Origin: Acidimicrobiaceae bacterium
GTDB taxonomy: Bacteria > Actinomycetota > Acidimicrobiia > Acidimicrobiales > Ilumatobacteraceae
Direction: 5' to 3'
NCBI GenBank assembly: GCA_947446815.1
Contig: CANFGT010000001.1
Span: 248,001-312,000 of the forward strand
DNA length: 64,000 nucleotides
Under the pieces are notes generated by a model. The model was not told the origin of the DNA, did no database searches, and saw nothing but the letters and a program-made list of their open reading frames with translations. Shown piece by piece: positions 43,666 to 52,354 of the stretch. Position numbers and translations under genes: made by a program. Each line of letters opens with the position of its first letter. Within the stretch, counting starts at the first letter, position 1.

Positions 43666-44991
43666 TTATTCGCCGAGTGCAGCTTTGATGATCGCTTCTG
43701 ATTCGCGAGATGCGCCTTTGAAGATGCCCTTTGCCATCAGCGATGACTCTGACTTGCGGCGAGCTTCATATACCTCTGCACGGTCGCGATGAATATTGGG
43801 TTCATCGGGTGCGGCCCATCCCGCGAAGTCTGCGAGGTGGCATGCAAGACGAAGATCGCCTGAAGCGGCGAGTTCCTTTGCGCGTGCCATCAGTACTTCG
43901 GCACCGCCCGCAAGCGTTGCAAGTTCGGTACCAAGTGAGGCATCTGTTGCTGGCTTGAGCGATGATGGAGTTCCGTCCCACCAACCGCCGAACTGACGCC
44001 AGATGCCGCGTACAACGAATTCTGGTTCGTCATACAACGGGCGAAGGTATGGCTTGCCAAGTGTTGCGTCAGGGACCTTTACCGAGTGAATGATTGAGTT
44101 GAGGGTCTCGCCCGCATTCATCATGTCGACGGTGCTCTTGACGAGGTATTCGAGAGCTGTTGCAATCTCATCCAGCACACGAGCGATGCGTTCTTTGCCT
44201 GCGATCGGCAAACCATGTGCAGGCAGCATGAGCTCTGGTTCTTTTGCAATCATCGCGCGAAGTGCTTCGGCCCATTCGATAGGGAAGCGCTGCACCTTCT
44301 GCGGGTTGCCGGCATTGGGAAAGTTCCAGATGACGAAGTCGCCCGTGGCAATCCATTTTTGTTCTGGGAACCAAGACCACAAGTGGTCATCAGTTTCGCC
44401 CTTGCCATGATGGAACTCCACCGTGGTGTCGCCGAACTTCATCGATGCAAACTTGTCGACCACATCAGTGGTGTCGAGAGTGTTCTCGGGAATGAAATTA
44501 CTAAGACGCGGCCCACCAGATGCAGGACGAAGGTCATTGAGCGCATTGTTGAGATCGCCACGAATTCCACCGAACTGTCGAGCGTTGATTGCAACATTCC
44601 AGTCGTTGGTATAGCGATAGCGGTCGAAGCGACGCTGCACATTCTTGTGTGCAATTACTCGTGGGGCTTCATGCCCAAGAGCTGCGGCATTGGCAGCGAA
44701 AGCAACACTGCCACCGACATGGTCAGCATGGCCGTGGGTATAGACGAGAGAATTGAATGGGTCACTCGACCATTGACGGATGGAGTTGACCACTTGCTCG
44801 CCCGAATTGACGTGACTTGTATCGAAACACACAAGGCCATCGCCAGTGTCCCAAGCAACAACGTGGCTAAAGGATTCCACCATCGCGAGGCCATCGGCGA
44901 TTTCCGATAATTCTCCGGTGGTGCGGTTCACAGGTTCATCTGCGTGCCCCGCGTCCACAACCTTCGTGCTCAAAGCGATGAGATCAGCCAT
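43666..44991 (-). CDS. Alkylsulfatase-like MBL-fold hydrolase
   Basis: 441 aa. The metallo-beta-lactamase fold has THGHADHVGG at 85-94 with His86, His88, Asp90 and His91, then VEFHHGKGETDDHLW and WIATGDFVIWNFPNAGNPQ (bridging Asp). The C-terminal helical part (PEFVVRGIWRQFGGWWDGTPSSLKP, then ALVGG-like TLAGGAEVLMARAKELAASGDLRLACHLADFA) matches the dimerisation region of BDS1/SdsA alkylsulfatases. The usual C-terminal SCP2-like domain is absent. The likely substrate is a sulfate ester or a thioester. No signal peptide is visible. A GGGGG run precedes the ATG. Confidence 0.85.
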   Translation of the reverse strand: MADLIALSTKVVDAGHADEPVNRTTGELSEIADGLAMVESFSHVVAWDTGDGLVCFDTSHVNSGEQVVNSIRQWSSDPFNSLVYTHGHADHVGGSVAFAANAAALGHEAPRVIAHKNVQRRFDRYRYTNDWNVAINARQFGGIRGDLNNALNDLRPASGGPRLSNFIPENTLDTTDVVDKFASMKFGDTTVEFHHGKGETDDHLWSWFPEQKWIATGDFVIWNFPNAGNPQKVQRFPIEWAEALRAMIAKEPELMLPAHGLPIAGKERIARVLDEIATALEYLVKSTVDMMNAGETLNSIIHSVKVPDATLGKPYLRPLYDEPEFVVRGIWRQFGGWWDGTPSSLKPATDASLGTELATLAGGAEVLMARAKELAASGDLRLACHLADFAGWAAPDEPNIHRDRAEVYEARRKSESSLMAKGIFKGASRESEAIIKAALGE

Positions 44992-45023
44992 AAATGCCCC
45001 CTGTTAATTGCTTAGAAATGACC

Positions 45024-46124
45024 TTAGCCCTTGGCGAGGCCGAGGACTCTCTCGCCCAAGATGTTGCGCATCACGTTCGATGTGCCACCCATGATGGTGT
45101 ATCCAGGTCCGTAGATGAGGCCCTGCACCATGTCATCAAAAATCATGCCATCGGCACCCATCATGCGGAAGACAAAACTGTCGACTCGTTGTTGATGTTC
45201 AGTACAGAAACACTTTGTTGCTGCAGAGAAGCCTGCAGGTGCTTGCTTGAGAACTTCACGAATCACCAAGATACGTCCGACGCGGTATCCGATTTCGAGG
45301 GCTGCAATTTCTTGTCGCACGAGAGGGTCGCTGGTATCGCAGACTGAAATTGCATGCTGGAATTGTGCATAGTTCGAAACAAGACGGTCGATGCCACCGC
45401 GCTCATGTTCCAACTGCCGCATTGTCTGACCAAAAGCGCCACCGGGTTGACCCACGAGATTTCTCTTTGGTACTCGCGCGTCGGTGAAGAACACTTCGCA
45501 GAAGTGGCGGTTGGTGGTCATGTCGGTGATGCGACGAATTTCAATGCCTGGTGTATTCATCGGCACGATGATTTCGCTGATGCCGGCGTGTGGTGGTCCT
45601 TCGTTGTTCGTGCGACAGATGAGATAGCAATAGTCAGCATCAGCACCAAAGCTTGTCCAAATCTTTTGTCCGTTGATGATCCACTCATCACCGTCATCGA
45701 CTGCAGATGTCTTCAAAGATGCGAGGTCGCTTCCCGAGTTGGGTTCACTCATTCCGATGCACCATGTTGTTTCGCCAGCGAGGATCCCAGGGAGAAACTC
45801 TTCCTGTTGTTCCTTGGTGCCGTACTGAATGAGAGCCGGGCCCATCTGACGATCGCCAAACCAAGAAGCAGCAATTGGTGCACCGGCCTTGATCATTTCT
45901 TCGCCCACGATGAGGCGGTCGATTGGTGGACGTCCACCGCCACCAAACTCCTTTGGCCAAATCATTCCGAGGTAGCCCTTTTGTGACAGCTCTCGGGAAA
46001 ATTCTTTGGAGTAGCCGTTCATCCAGGTGACGTTGTGGCGGCCGTATTTACGTACGCCTTCAGCTGCAAATTCGGCAGCCTCGCGGCGCAGTTCGATCTG
46101 TTCTGGGGTCCACACAAAATCCAT
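45024..46124 (-). CDS. Acyl-CoA dehydrogenase family protein
   Basis: 366 aa from the ATG at 46124, giving MDFVWTPEQIELRREAAEFAAEGV. A longer frame into the icd promoter region is rejected. It shows WPKEFGGGGRPPIDRLIVGEEM, CIGMSEPNSGSDLASLKTSA (FAD site), ADYCYLICRT, LVGQPGGAFGQTMRQLEHERGGIDRL and the end GPGYTIMGGTSNVMRNILGERVLGL. GGTSNV lies where many homologs have GGTSEI, so the FAD-contact loop is slightly unusual and the catalytic base is not obvious. It oxidises an acyl-CoA, substrate unknown. It is divergent from icd. Confidence 0.88.
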   Translation of the reverse strand: MDFVWTPEQIELRREAAEFAAEGVRKYGRHNVTWMNGYSKEFSRELSQKGYLGMIWPKEFGGGGRPPIDRLIVGEEMIKAGAPIAASWFGDRQMGPALIQYGTKEQQEEFLPGILAGETTWCIGMSEPNSGSDLASLKTSAVDDGDEWIINGQKIWTSFGADADYCYLICRTNNEGPPHAGISEIIVPMNTPGIEIRRITDMTTNRHFCEVFFTDARVPKRNLVGQPGGAFGQTMRQLEHERGGIDRLVSNYAQFQHAISVCDTSDPLVRQEIAALEIGYRVGRILVIREVLKQAPAGFSAATKCFCTEHQQRVDSFVFRMMGADGMIFDDMVQGLIYGPGYTIMGGTSNVMRNILGERVLGLAKG

Positions 46125-46165
46125 ATGACTATTGATGGTAGGGGGCGTGCAGACCGCCTGCGCTA

Positions 46166-46190
46166 TTGTGTACAAGTCAAATACAAGTGA
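46166..46190. promoter_or_regulatory. Putative GntR operator upstream of icd (shared with acn/gntR)
   Basis: The 20-bp sequence TACAAGTCAAATACAAGTGA (46171-46190) matches the acn/gntR intergenic site at 18 of 20 positions. It contains TACAAGT twice with an 11-bp period. At 46166-46175 a TTGT-GT-ACAA palindrome resembles TGTA-N2-TACA-type sites of HutC-subfamily regulators. It sits between icd and the divergent acyl-CoA dehydrogenase gene. Regulator assignment is inference. Confidence 0.6.
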
Positions 46191-46241
46191 CTCTTGGCGG
46201 CCCAAATATCGGGCTGGCTGAGCAATTGAAAGGGTGCCCCC

Positions 46242-47459
46242 ATGGCGAAGATCAAGGTTGACAATCCAGTCGTTGAACTCGACGGCGACGAGATGACCCG
46301 CATCATCTGGCAGTTCATCAAAGAGCGCCTCATCCTCCCGTACCTCGACATCGATCTTGAGTACTACGACCTCGGCATGGAGAATCGCGACGCGACCGAT
46401 GACCAAGTCACCATCGATTCCGCACACGCAATCCTCAAACACGGCGTGGGCGTAAAGTGCGCCACCATCACCCCCGACGAAGCTCGCGTTGAAGAGTTCG
46501 GCTTGAAGAAGATGTGGAAGTCACCAAACGGCACCATCCGTAACATCCTCGGCGGTGTTGTATTCCGTGAACCCATCATCTGTAGCAATATTCCAAAGCT
46601 TGTTCCTGGCTGGACGAAGCCCATTGTCATTGGTCGTCATGCGCATGGTGATCAATACAAGGCAACCGACTTCAAGGTTCCTGGCGAAGGAACGGTCACG
46701 ATGACTTTCCAGCCGAAGGATGGCAGTGCTCCAATGGAATTCACCATTGCTGATTACGGTCCTGACGGCGGTGTTGCCATGGGTATGTACAACTTCAACG
46801 ACAGCATCCGTGACTTCGCTCGTGCATCATTCCGTTACGGTCTTTCGCGCAACTATCCGGTGTACATGAGCACGAAGAACACCATCCTCAAGGCCTACGA
46901 CGGCCAGTTCAAGGATTTGTTCGAGGAAATCTTCGTTGCAGAGTTCAAGGCTGACTTCGACAAGGCAGGCCTCACATACGAGCACCGTCTCATCGACGAC
47001 ATGGTTGCAAGTGCCATGAAGTGGGAGGGCGGTTACGTCTGGGCATGTAAGAACTACGACGGAGACGTTCAGTCCGACACCGTTGCGCAGGGATTCGGTT
47101 CTCTTGGTCTCATGACATCAGTGTTGATGACACCAGATGGCAAGACAGTGGAAGCAGAAGCCGCACACGGCACAGTGACGCGTCACTACCGCGAGCACCA
47201 GAAGGGCAACAAGACTTCAACGAACCCCATTGCATCTGTGTACGCATGGACCGGTGGTCTGAAGCATCGTGGCAAGTTGGACAACAATGCAGCGCTCATC
47301 AAGTTTGCGGAAGATCTCGAGGCGGTATGTGTCGAGAGTGTCGAAGCAGGTGAAATGACAAAGGACTTGGCTCTTCTTATTTCGAAAGAACAGCCATGGT
47401 TGACCACCGAGGAGTACCTCGCAGCACTGGACCGTCGACTCCAAGCGAAGATGGCATAA
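46242..47459 (+). CDS. icd: NADP-dependent isocitrate dehydrogenase (homodimeric, eukaryote-like type)
   Basis: 405 aa. It starts [56 protein letters not shown], characteristic of the IDH1/IDH2-like dimeric subfamily rather than E. coli Icd. [19 protein letters not shown] supplies the substrate Ser-Asn-Arg contacts. [36 protein letters not shown] (metal Asp) and the [15 protein letters not shown] coenzyme loop follow. It decarboxylates isocitrate to 2-oxoglutarate with NADPH. AAAGGG precedes the ATG by 8 bp. It lies 4 bp before the quinone reductase gene and downstream of a putative GntR site. Confidence 0.96.
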   Translation: MAKIKVDNPVVELDGDEMTRIIWQFIKERLILPYLDIDLEYYDLGMENRDATDDQVTIDSAHAILKHGVGVKCATITPDEARVEEFGLKKMWKSPNGTIRNILGGVVFREPIICSNIPKLVPGWTKPIVIGRHAHGDQYKATDFKVPGEGTVTMTFQPKDGSAPMEFTIADYGPDGGVAMGMYNFNDSIRDFARASFRYGLSRNYPVYMSTKNTILKAYDGQFKDLFEEIFVAEFKADFDKAGLTYEHRLIDDMVASAMKWEGGYVWACKNYDGDVQSDTVAQGFGSLGLMTSVLMTPDGKTVEAEAAHGTVTRHYREHQKGNKTSTNPIASVYAWTGGLKHRGKLDNNAALIKFAEDLEAVCVESVEAGEMTKDLALLISKEQPWLTTEEYLAALDRRLQAKMA

Positions 47460-47463
47460 CCCA

Positions 47464-48444
47464 ATGAAGGCCATCGTTCTCCGCGAGCATGGTGGGCCAG
47501 AAGTTCTGCAATTCGAGGATGTTCCATCGCCAACTATTGGCGCTGAGGACATCCTCGTTTCAGTTGCAGCAACGGCCCTCAATCGTGCAGACCTCTTGCA
47601 GCGCATGGGGTTTTACCCAAATCCATTTCCTCAAGGACCAGAGATTCCGGGTCTTGAATTCGCTGGCACTGTAAAAGCAATGGGCGAGCGTGTCACGGCA
47701 TGGAAAGTGGGCGACAAGGTGATGGGCATTGTCAGCGGTGGCGCCTATGCCGAAGAACTTGCACTACATGAGCGTCAAGCAATGGCCGTGCCTGAAGGCA
47801 TGTCATTGCACGATGCTGCTGCGATACCTGAAGTGTTCATCACCGCATGGGATGCACTTGTTGTCCAAGGTGGACTCACGTCTGGTCGTTGGGCCATGGT
47901 GCACGCAGGTGCTTCTGGTGTCGGAACTGCCGGTATTCAGATTGCCAAAGCAATCGGTACACGCATCATCGTGACGTGTTCATCAGGCAAGGTGCAGTCT
48001 TGTAAAGATCTCGGCGCCGACGTTGTTGTTGACTACAACTCGCAAGACTTCGTTGAAGAAGTGCAAAAAGCTACAGGCGGTCAAGGTGTCGATGTCATCC
48101 TTGACGTCATCGGTGGCGACTATGTGGAACGCAATGTTTCTTCTCTTGCTGTGAAGGGTCACATCATTCAAGTGGGTGTGATGGCAGGTAAGCCGTTGCC
48201 GTTCAATGTTGGGCTCCTGTTAGGGAAGCGCGCTTCCATTACGGGAACCGTTTTACGAGCACGTCCGTTGGATGAAAAGATTGCTATCACCCAACGATTT
48301 ATTTCTGAGATGTTGCCCTTGTTTGATTCCGGCGAATTGAAGCCAGTCATCGACTCCGTCTATCCCATCGCAGACATTGCGAAGGGTCAGGAGTACATGG
48401 CGTCGAACGGCAATGTCGGAAAGATTGTCATCACAATCGCATAG
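47464..48444 (+). CDS. Zinc-free MDR NAD(P)H quinone oxidoreductase (PIG3/QOR-like)
   Basis: 326 aa. The N-terminal GroES-like domain reads VAATALNRADLLQRMGFYPNPFPQGPEIPGLEFAGTV, which is the PIG3 group pattern without structural zinc cysteines. The NADPH-binding Rossmann segment is WAMVHAGASGVGTAGIQIAKAIGTRIIVTCSSG. DVILDVIGGDYVERNVSSLAVKGHIIQVG follows. It reduces quinones or related enones. It begins 4 bp after icd and could use the same transcript; a strong terminator follows. Confidence 0.9.
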   Translation: MKAIVLREHGGPEVLQFEDVPSPTIGAEDILVSVAATALNRADLLQRMGFYPNPFPQGPEIPGLEFAGTVKAMGERVTAWKVGDKVMGIVSGGAYAEELALHERQAMAVPEGMSLHDAAAIPEVFITAWDALVVQGGLTSGRWAMVHAGASGVGTAGIQIAKAIGTRIIVTCSSGKVQSCKDLGADVVVDYNSQDFVEEVQKATGGQGVDVILDVIGGDYVERNVSSLAVKGHIIQVGVMAGKPLPFNVGLLLGKRASITGTVLRARPLDEKIAITQRFISEMLPLFDSGELKPVIDSVYPIADIAKGQEYMASNGNVGKIVITIA

Positions 48445-48457
48445 AAACCGATGCATC

Positions 48458-48491
48458 AAAAAAGGCGATGCCAAACGGCATCGCCTTTTTT
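48458..48491. terminator. Bidirectional intrinsic terminator between the icd operon and gltA
   Basis: AAAAAAGGCGATGCC (48458-48472) pairs with GGCATCGCCTTTTTT (48477-48491) around loop AAAC. A and T runs on both flanks let it end the icd-quinone reductase transcript and the converging gltA transcript. Confidence 0.95.
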
Positions 48492-48513
48492 ATTTCCGCA
48501 GTTCTGCGGAGAG

Positions 48514-48563
48514 AGTTATCGCTTAGCGATGGGAACCTAGTTATCGCTTTGCAATGGGAACGT
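48514..48563. repeat. 25-bp tandem duplication at the 3' end of gltA
   Basis: 48514-48538 (outside the gene) and 48539-48563 (last codons of gltA) match at 22 of 25 positions. On the minus strand both read as VPIAKR followed by a stop, so the gene end has been copied once just downstream. It lies between the stop codon and the terminator. Confidence 0.85.
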
Positions 48564-49809
48564 AGTTGCGCTCGTCGGCACCGATGTACCACTGGCGTGG
48601 ACGGCTGATCTTTTGTTCCTTGTCTGCAAGAAGCTCCTGCATGTGGGCCAACCAGCCCACGGTGCGAGGAATTGCGAAGAGAACAGTGAACATGTCAACT
48701 GGGAATCCGAGTGCCTGGTAGATGAGGCCCGAGTAGAAGTCCACGTTTGGATACAGCTTGCGCTTGATGAAGTACTCATCGCTCAGCGCAGCCTTTTCAA
48801 GCTCGAGTGCGATGTCGAGTAATGGATTCATGCCTGTGACTGCGAATACGTCGTATGCCGTCTTCTTGATGATGGTGGCACGTGGGTCGAAGTTCTTGTA
48901 CACGCGGTGGCCGAATCCCATGAGCCGACCTTCGCCAGCCTTCACGCTTTCGATGAATGCAGGAACATTCTTGACATCGCCAATTTCAGTAAGCATGCGC
49001 ACGACTGCTTCGTTGGCGCCACCGTGAAGTGGGCCGTACAGAGCAGATGCAGCAGCAGCTGTGGATGTATACGGATCAGAGTTGGCTGACGAAACCACAC
49101 GCATTGCCGTGGTGCCACAGTTCTGCTCATGGTCTGCGTGCAAGATGAAGAGAACGTCCATTGCGCGGGCAAGGACTGGGTTTACTTTGTAGTCCTCACC
49201 AATCTTGAACATCATGTTCAAGAAGTTCTCGCCATAAGACAGCGAGTTGTTTGGCATCACGAAGGGGAGACCCTGGCTGAAGCGGTAACACATTGCGGCA
49301 ATGGTGGGAACCTTTGCAACAAGGCGAAGCACTTGCTTATCGAAAGTTTCCTTGTCGAAGATTTCTTTAGCTTCTTCGTAGAACGTTCCGAGTGCTGCAG
49401 TTGCTGAGATGAACATTCCCATGGGGTGCGCGTCGTAATGGAAGCCATCAACGAAACGCTTGCGCATATTCTCGTGAATCATGGTGTGGCGAGTGACGTT
49501 GTATTCCCACTCGTTCTTCTGTTCCGCTGTGGGTAGTTCACCGTTCAGGAGTAGGTATGCCACTTCGAGATAGGAAGAACTCTCAGCAAGTTGCTCGATG
49601 GGATATCCGCGGTAACGAAGGATGCCGTTGTCACCGTCGAGGTAAGTGATGGCCGAAGCACATGATGCTGTCGACAAGTACGCAGGGTCGTACATGAAAA
49701 GACTGGGGTCGAGGTCTCGCAATGCAGAAGAAGAGAACACTCCGCCCTCAATGGGAACGGTGACGGTTTTGCCGGTGCGATCATCGGTAATTGTGATGCT
49801 GTCAGCCAT
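48541..49809 (-). CDS. gltA: Citrate synthase
   Basis: A 422-aa type II-like citrate synthase condensing oxaloacetate and acetyl-CoA. Active-site regions are LHADHEQNCGTTAMRVVSSANSDPY, LYGPLHGGANEAVVRML (His), GFGHRVYKNFDPRATIIKK (His and Arg) and the late YSGLIYQALGFPVDMFTVLFAIPRTVGWLAHMQE with the catalytic Asp just before it (NVDFYSG). An AAGGAG lies 8 bp before the ATG. The acn/icd-type 20-bp site is not present in the 113-bp gap upstream. Confidence 0.95.
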   Translation of the reverse strand: MADSITITDDRTGKTVTVPIEGGVFSSSALRDLDPSLFMYDPAYLSTASCASAITYLDGDNGILRYRGYPIEQLAESSSYLEVAYLLLNGELPTAEQKNEWEYNVTRHTMIHENMRKRFVDGFHYDAHPMGMFISATAALGTFYEEAKEIFDKETFDKQVLRLVAKVPTIAAMCYRFSQGLPFVMPNNSLSYGENFLNMMFKIGEDYKVNPVLARAMDVLFILHADHEQNCGTTAMRVVSSANSDPYTSTAAAASALYGPLHGGANEAVVRMLTEIGDVKNVPAFIESVKAGEGRLMGFGHRVYKNFDPRATIIKKTAYDVFAVTGMNPLLDIALELEKAALSDEYFIKRKLYPNVDFYSGLIYQALGFPVDMFTVLFAIPRTVGWLAHMQELLADKEQKISRPRQWYIGADERNYVPIAKR

Positions 49810-49922
49810 GATGGGTCTCCTTGACTACTGACGAAATATGACGGAGGAATGCCATTTCCCCCACATGTCAGGCTAGTTGAACTCAGGAGTGGCTGCCCAC
49901 TCACATGATTATGGCAATTGGC

Positions 49923-51386
49923 TCACAAGGGAGTGTTGTCGTGTTTGCGTGATCCAAGGCGTTCGCGCTTGTCTCGAAGCATGTGAAGTGCTGCACAAAT
50001 CTCGCTACGAGTGTCTGCGGGGTCAATCACGGCATCGACATACCCACGTTCGGCTGCCACGTAGGGGTTGAGCAAACGCTGGGTGTAATCGGCTTCAAAA
50101 GCAGCTCGTTCTTCGGGGGTGGCTCGACGTTGAAGGATGGCGGCGGCCTGTCCGGCGCCCATGACGGCCAATTCTGCCCATGGCCATGCAAGACAGAGGT
50201 CGTTGCCCATCTCTTTGGAGTCCATCACGATGTATGCACCGCCATAAGACTTGCGAAGAATGACGCAGATGCGAGGAACTGTGGCACGCGCATAAGCAAA
50301 AACGAGTTGAGCACCATGGCGAATCATTCCGCGCCATTCGAGGTCTTTGCCGGGATAGAAACCGGGCGTATCCACCAAGGTAATGACAGGGATATTGAAT
50401 GCATCACAGAATGCAACAAACCGAGCGGCCTTTTGTGATGCAGGGATGTCGAGGGTGCCGGCCAAGTTGATCGGTTGGTTTGCCACAATGCCAACGGAGT
50501 ATCCAGCCATATGGGCAAAAGCTGTGATGACGTTTCCGGCCCAGCGCGCTTTCGTCTCCATGTACACGCCATCGTCTGCGATTGACTCAATCACTTTGCG
50601 AACGTCGTAGCTTCCTGTCGAAGTTTCCGGGACAAGCGCGCCTGCCTCGGGAGTTGAACGTGCATCGTCATCGTCTGTTGCCATCAACGGAGCTAGTTGG
50701 TCAACATTGTTAGGAAGGTATTCGAGTAATTCCTCTACCCATGCAGTCGCTGATGCAAGATCAGCAACGACTGCAGAAGTTGCGCCGCTGTTGCGTGCAT
50801 GTGTATTTGCGCCACCAAGCTCATCGTTGCTCATCGTGATGCCGGTGAATTCAGCAACCATGGTCGGGCCACTCACAAATGCATATGAGTCTTCGGTCAT
50901 GACAACAAAGTCGGAGAGACCAATAAGAAGTGCGGGTCCCGATACTGCAGGTCCTGTGACAATGCTGATTGTCGGAACAACGCCTGAACATTCCGCAAGA
51001 GACTTTGCCGCCATGCCCCATCCATGAAGAGCAGCAATGCCTTCCAAAATGTCAGCTCCGGATGATTCAATTTGCAGAATAAGCGGAAGACCCTTGGTAC
51101 GTGCCGTGGTTGCGGCAGTGGCAATGACATGGGATGCCGCAGCAGAAAGCGATCCTTTATGATGTCCACCATCAACGGTGAGCCATACGACATCACGATC
51201 GGTCTGTAGTCGGACAATTGCGGCAGAGGCTGCGCCAGGAACGCTGTGTTGTAGTTCAAGCACAACGGTGGGTTGTGTTGTACCGGCCTCGCTCACGCCC
51301 ACCACAGTAGACGGTGGCCTATCCGCGGGTTCCTTTGGCTTGTTTTGCACCAATATCGAGTGAGATTCCTGGTTGGCGCGGGGCAT
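49923..51386 (-). CDS. Acyl-CoA carboxylase carboxyltransferase (beta-subunit type)
   Basis: 487 aa as drawn from the ATG at 51386. Two crotonase-fold halves are present. The N half has LQIESSGADILEGIAALHGWGMAA and VSGPALLIGLSDFVVMTEDSYAFVSGP. The C half has YSVGIVANQPINLAGTLDIPASQKAARFVAFCDAFNIPVITLVDTPGFYPGKDLEWRGMIRHGAQLVFAYARATVPRICVILRKSYGGAYIVM. It is of the propionyl/acetyl-CoA carboxylase beta kind. No zinc ribbon and no biotin carboxylase gene are adjacent. The drawn start overlaps the lysR 3' end by 68 bp out of frame; GTG codons near 51305 or 51296 would remove this. Confidence 0.85.
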   Translation of the reverse strand: MPRANQESHSILVQNKPKEPADRPPSTVVGVSEAGTTQPTVVLELQHSVPGAASAAIVRLQTDRDVVWLTVDGGHHKGSLSAAASHVIATAATTARTKGLPLILQIESSGADILEGIAALHGWGMAAKSLAECSGVVPTISIVTGPAVSGPALLIGLSDFVVMTEDSYAFVSGPTMVAEFTGITMSNDELGGANTHARNSGATSAVVADLASATAWVEELLEYLPNNVDQLAPLMATDDDDARSTPEAGALVPETSTGSYDVRKVIESIADDGVYMETKARWAGNVITAFAHMAGYSVGIVANQPINLAGTLDIPASQKAARFVAFCDAFNIPVITLVDTPGFYPGKDLEWRGMIRHGAQLVFAYARATVPRICVILRKSYGGAYIVMDSKEMGNDLCLAWPWAELAVMGAGQAAAILQRRATPEERAAFEADYTQRLLNPYVAAERGYVDAVIDPADTRSEICAALHMLRDKRERLGSRKHDNTPL

Positions 51387-52260
51387 GTCGGCTCACTACT
51401 TCAAGAGCGACATCTCGGACGGCCAAAGTGGCTCGGTTAGGGCGCGGGCGTTCACGTTGCACCCATCCGACCACACGGCGTGGAAGGTCGGGAACTCCGA
51501 TACGTACGAAGTCACCTTTCAGCCATCCTGGCACGGCACTCGCAGGAACAATCGCTGCGCCAAATCCTTCGAACACAAGAGAAGCCATGAGGCGCATTCC
51601 GTCAATTTCTGCTTGGGCACGAAGCGCCACGCCTTTGCTTGCGGCTGCGCGATCAATAATTCGACGTGCGGCCGTGCCACGCGGGGCAAGCATGATGGGG
51701 TATTCGGATAACTCCTCAAGCGAGACGGTGTCGCGGGACGCCAACTCGTGTTTCTTCGGCGCAAGGAGAAAGAGTTCTTCTGCGAACATTTCTTTTGTTT
51801 CGACGTTGGCCTCTGCGATGGGGAAGTGAACGAGCGCAGCATCAATTTCACCGCTTTTAAGACGAAGCATGAGTGCGCTTGATGCGCCTTCTACGATCGT
51901 GAGGCGAACTCCTGGATGATGACGTGTCAGTGAGTTCAAGAGCGGTGGCATTAACCAACGTGCCGTCGTTCCCAACGTTCCGATGCGACAGTCGCCAGTT
52001 ACTGAGTCGCCGAGCGAGTGGATATCGGTGTCGATGTCTTCCACCTCATGCAGAATGCGTTTGGCGCGTGCCAAGACCATCTCGCCTTCATCTGTCAGTT
52101 CGCCGGTGGCGCGATCAATGAGAGAACTACCGAGCTCTTTCTCCAGGCGACTGAGGTGGGCCGACACATTTGATTGCACCGTGTCAAGGGCCTTGGCAGC
52201 CGCTGAGAAGGAGCCATGTTCAGAAATGGCCACGAGAGCTTGCAGTTGCTTGATTTCCAT
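51319..52260 (-). CDS. LysR-family transcriptional regulator
   Basis: 313 aa from the ATG at 52260, giving MEIKQLQALVAISEHGSFSAAAKALDTVQSNVSAHLSRLEKELGSSLIDR, a standard LysR HTH. An in-frame ATG 42 nt earlier would include part of the operator-like palindrome and is less likely. The effector domain (about 90-300) has CRIGTLGTTARWLMPPLLNSL and GFGAAIVPASAVPGWL. The inducer is unknown. It is upstream of and overlaps the carboxyltransferase gene, so that gene is the likely target, together with itself. Confidence 0.88.
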   Translation of the reverse strand: MEIKQLQALVAISEHGSFSAAAKALDTVQSNVSAHLSRLEKELGSSLIDRATGELTDEGEMVLARAKRILHEVEDIDTDIHSLGDSVTGDCRIGTLGTTARWLMPPLLNSLTRHHPGVRLTIVEGASSALMLRLKSGEIDAALVHFPIAEANVETKEMFAEELFLLAPKKHELASRDTVSLEELSEYPIMLAPRGTAARRIIDRAAASKGVALRAQAEIDGMRLMASLVFEGFGAAIVPASAVPGWLKGDFVRIGVPDLPRRVVGWVQRERPRPNRATLAVRDVALEVVSRHAPRQPGISLDIGAKQAKGTRG

Positions 52261-52292
52261 ATTGGGACCCCTGGCTTTACCTATCTCTAAAA

Positions 52293-52309
52293 ACGATAGC
52301 AAGTATCGT
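52293..52309. promoter_or_regulatory. Palindrome before the LysR gene, probable autoregulatory site
   Basis: ACGATA-GCAAG-TATCGT is a perfect 6-bp inverted repeat with a 5-bp spacer, containing an ATA-N5-TAT core. It lies 32 bp upstream of the lysR ATG on one side and 10 bp before the 6C RNA -35 box on the other, so LysR bound here could affect both. Assignment is by position and symmetry only. Confidence 0.45.
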
Positions 52310-52319
52310 GTCGTTCGAC

Positions 52320-52348
52320 TTGAGTGTTAGCTCTTACCGGTGCATAAT
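52320..52348 (+). promoter_or_regulatory. Promoter of the 6C RNA
   Basis: TTGAGT 52320-52325, a 17-bp spacer, and CATAAT 52343-52348 form a vegetative-type promoter. The predicted transcript start is near 52355, just before the first 6C hairpin. Confidence 0.6.
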
Positions 52349-52354
52349 TTGAAG

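Noticed and set aside
46125-46442. Extended start of the acyl-CoA dehydrogenase up to 46442
   Set aside because: It would run through the icd promoter region and into icd; family proteins start at MDFVWTPEQ, matching the ATG at 46124.
49810-49922. Icd/acn-type operator in the gltA upstream gap
   Set aside because: Searched because gltA is the third TCA gene here; no TACAAGT or TTGTA repeats are present in the gap.
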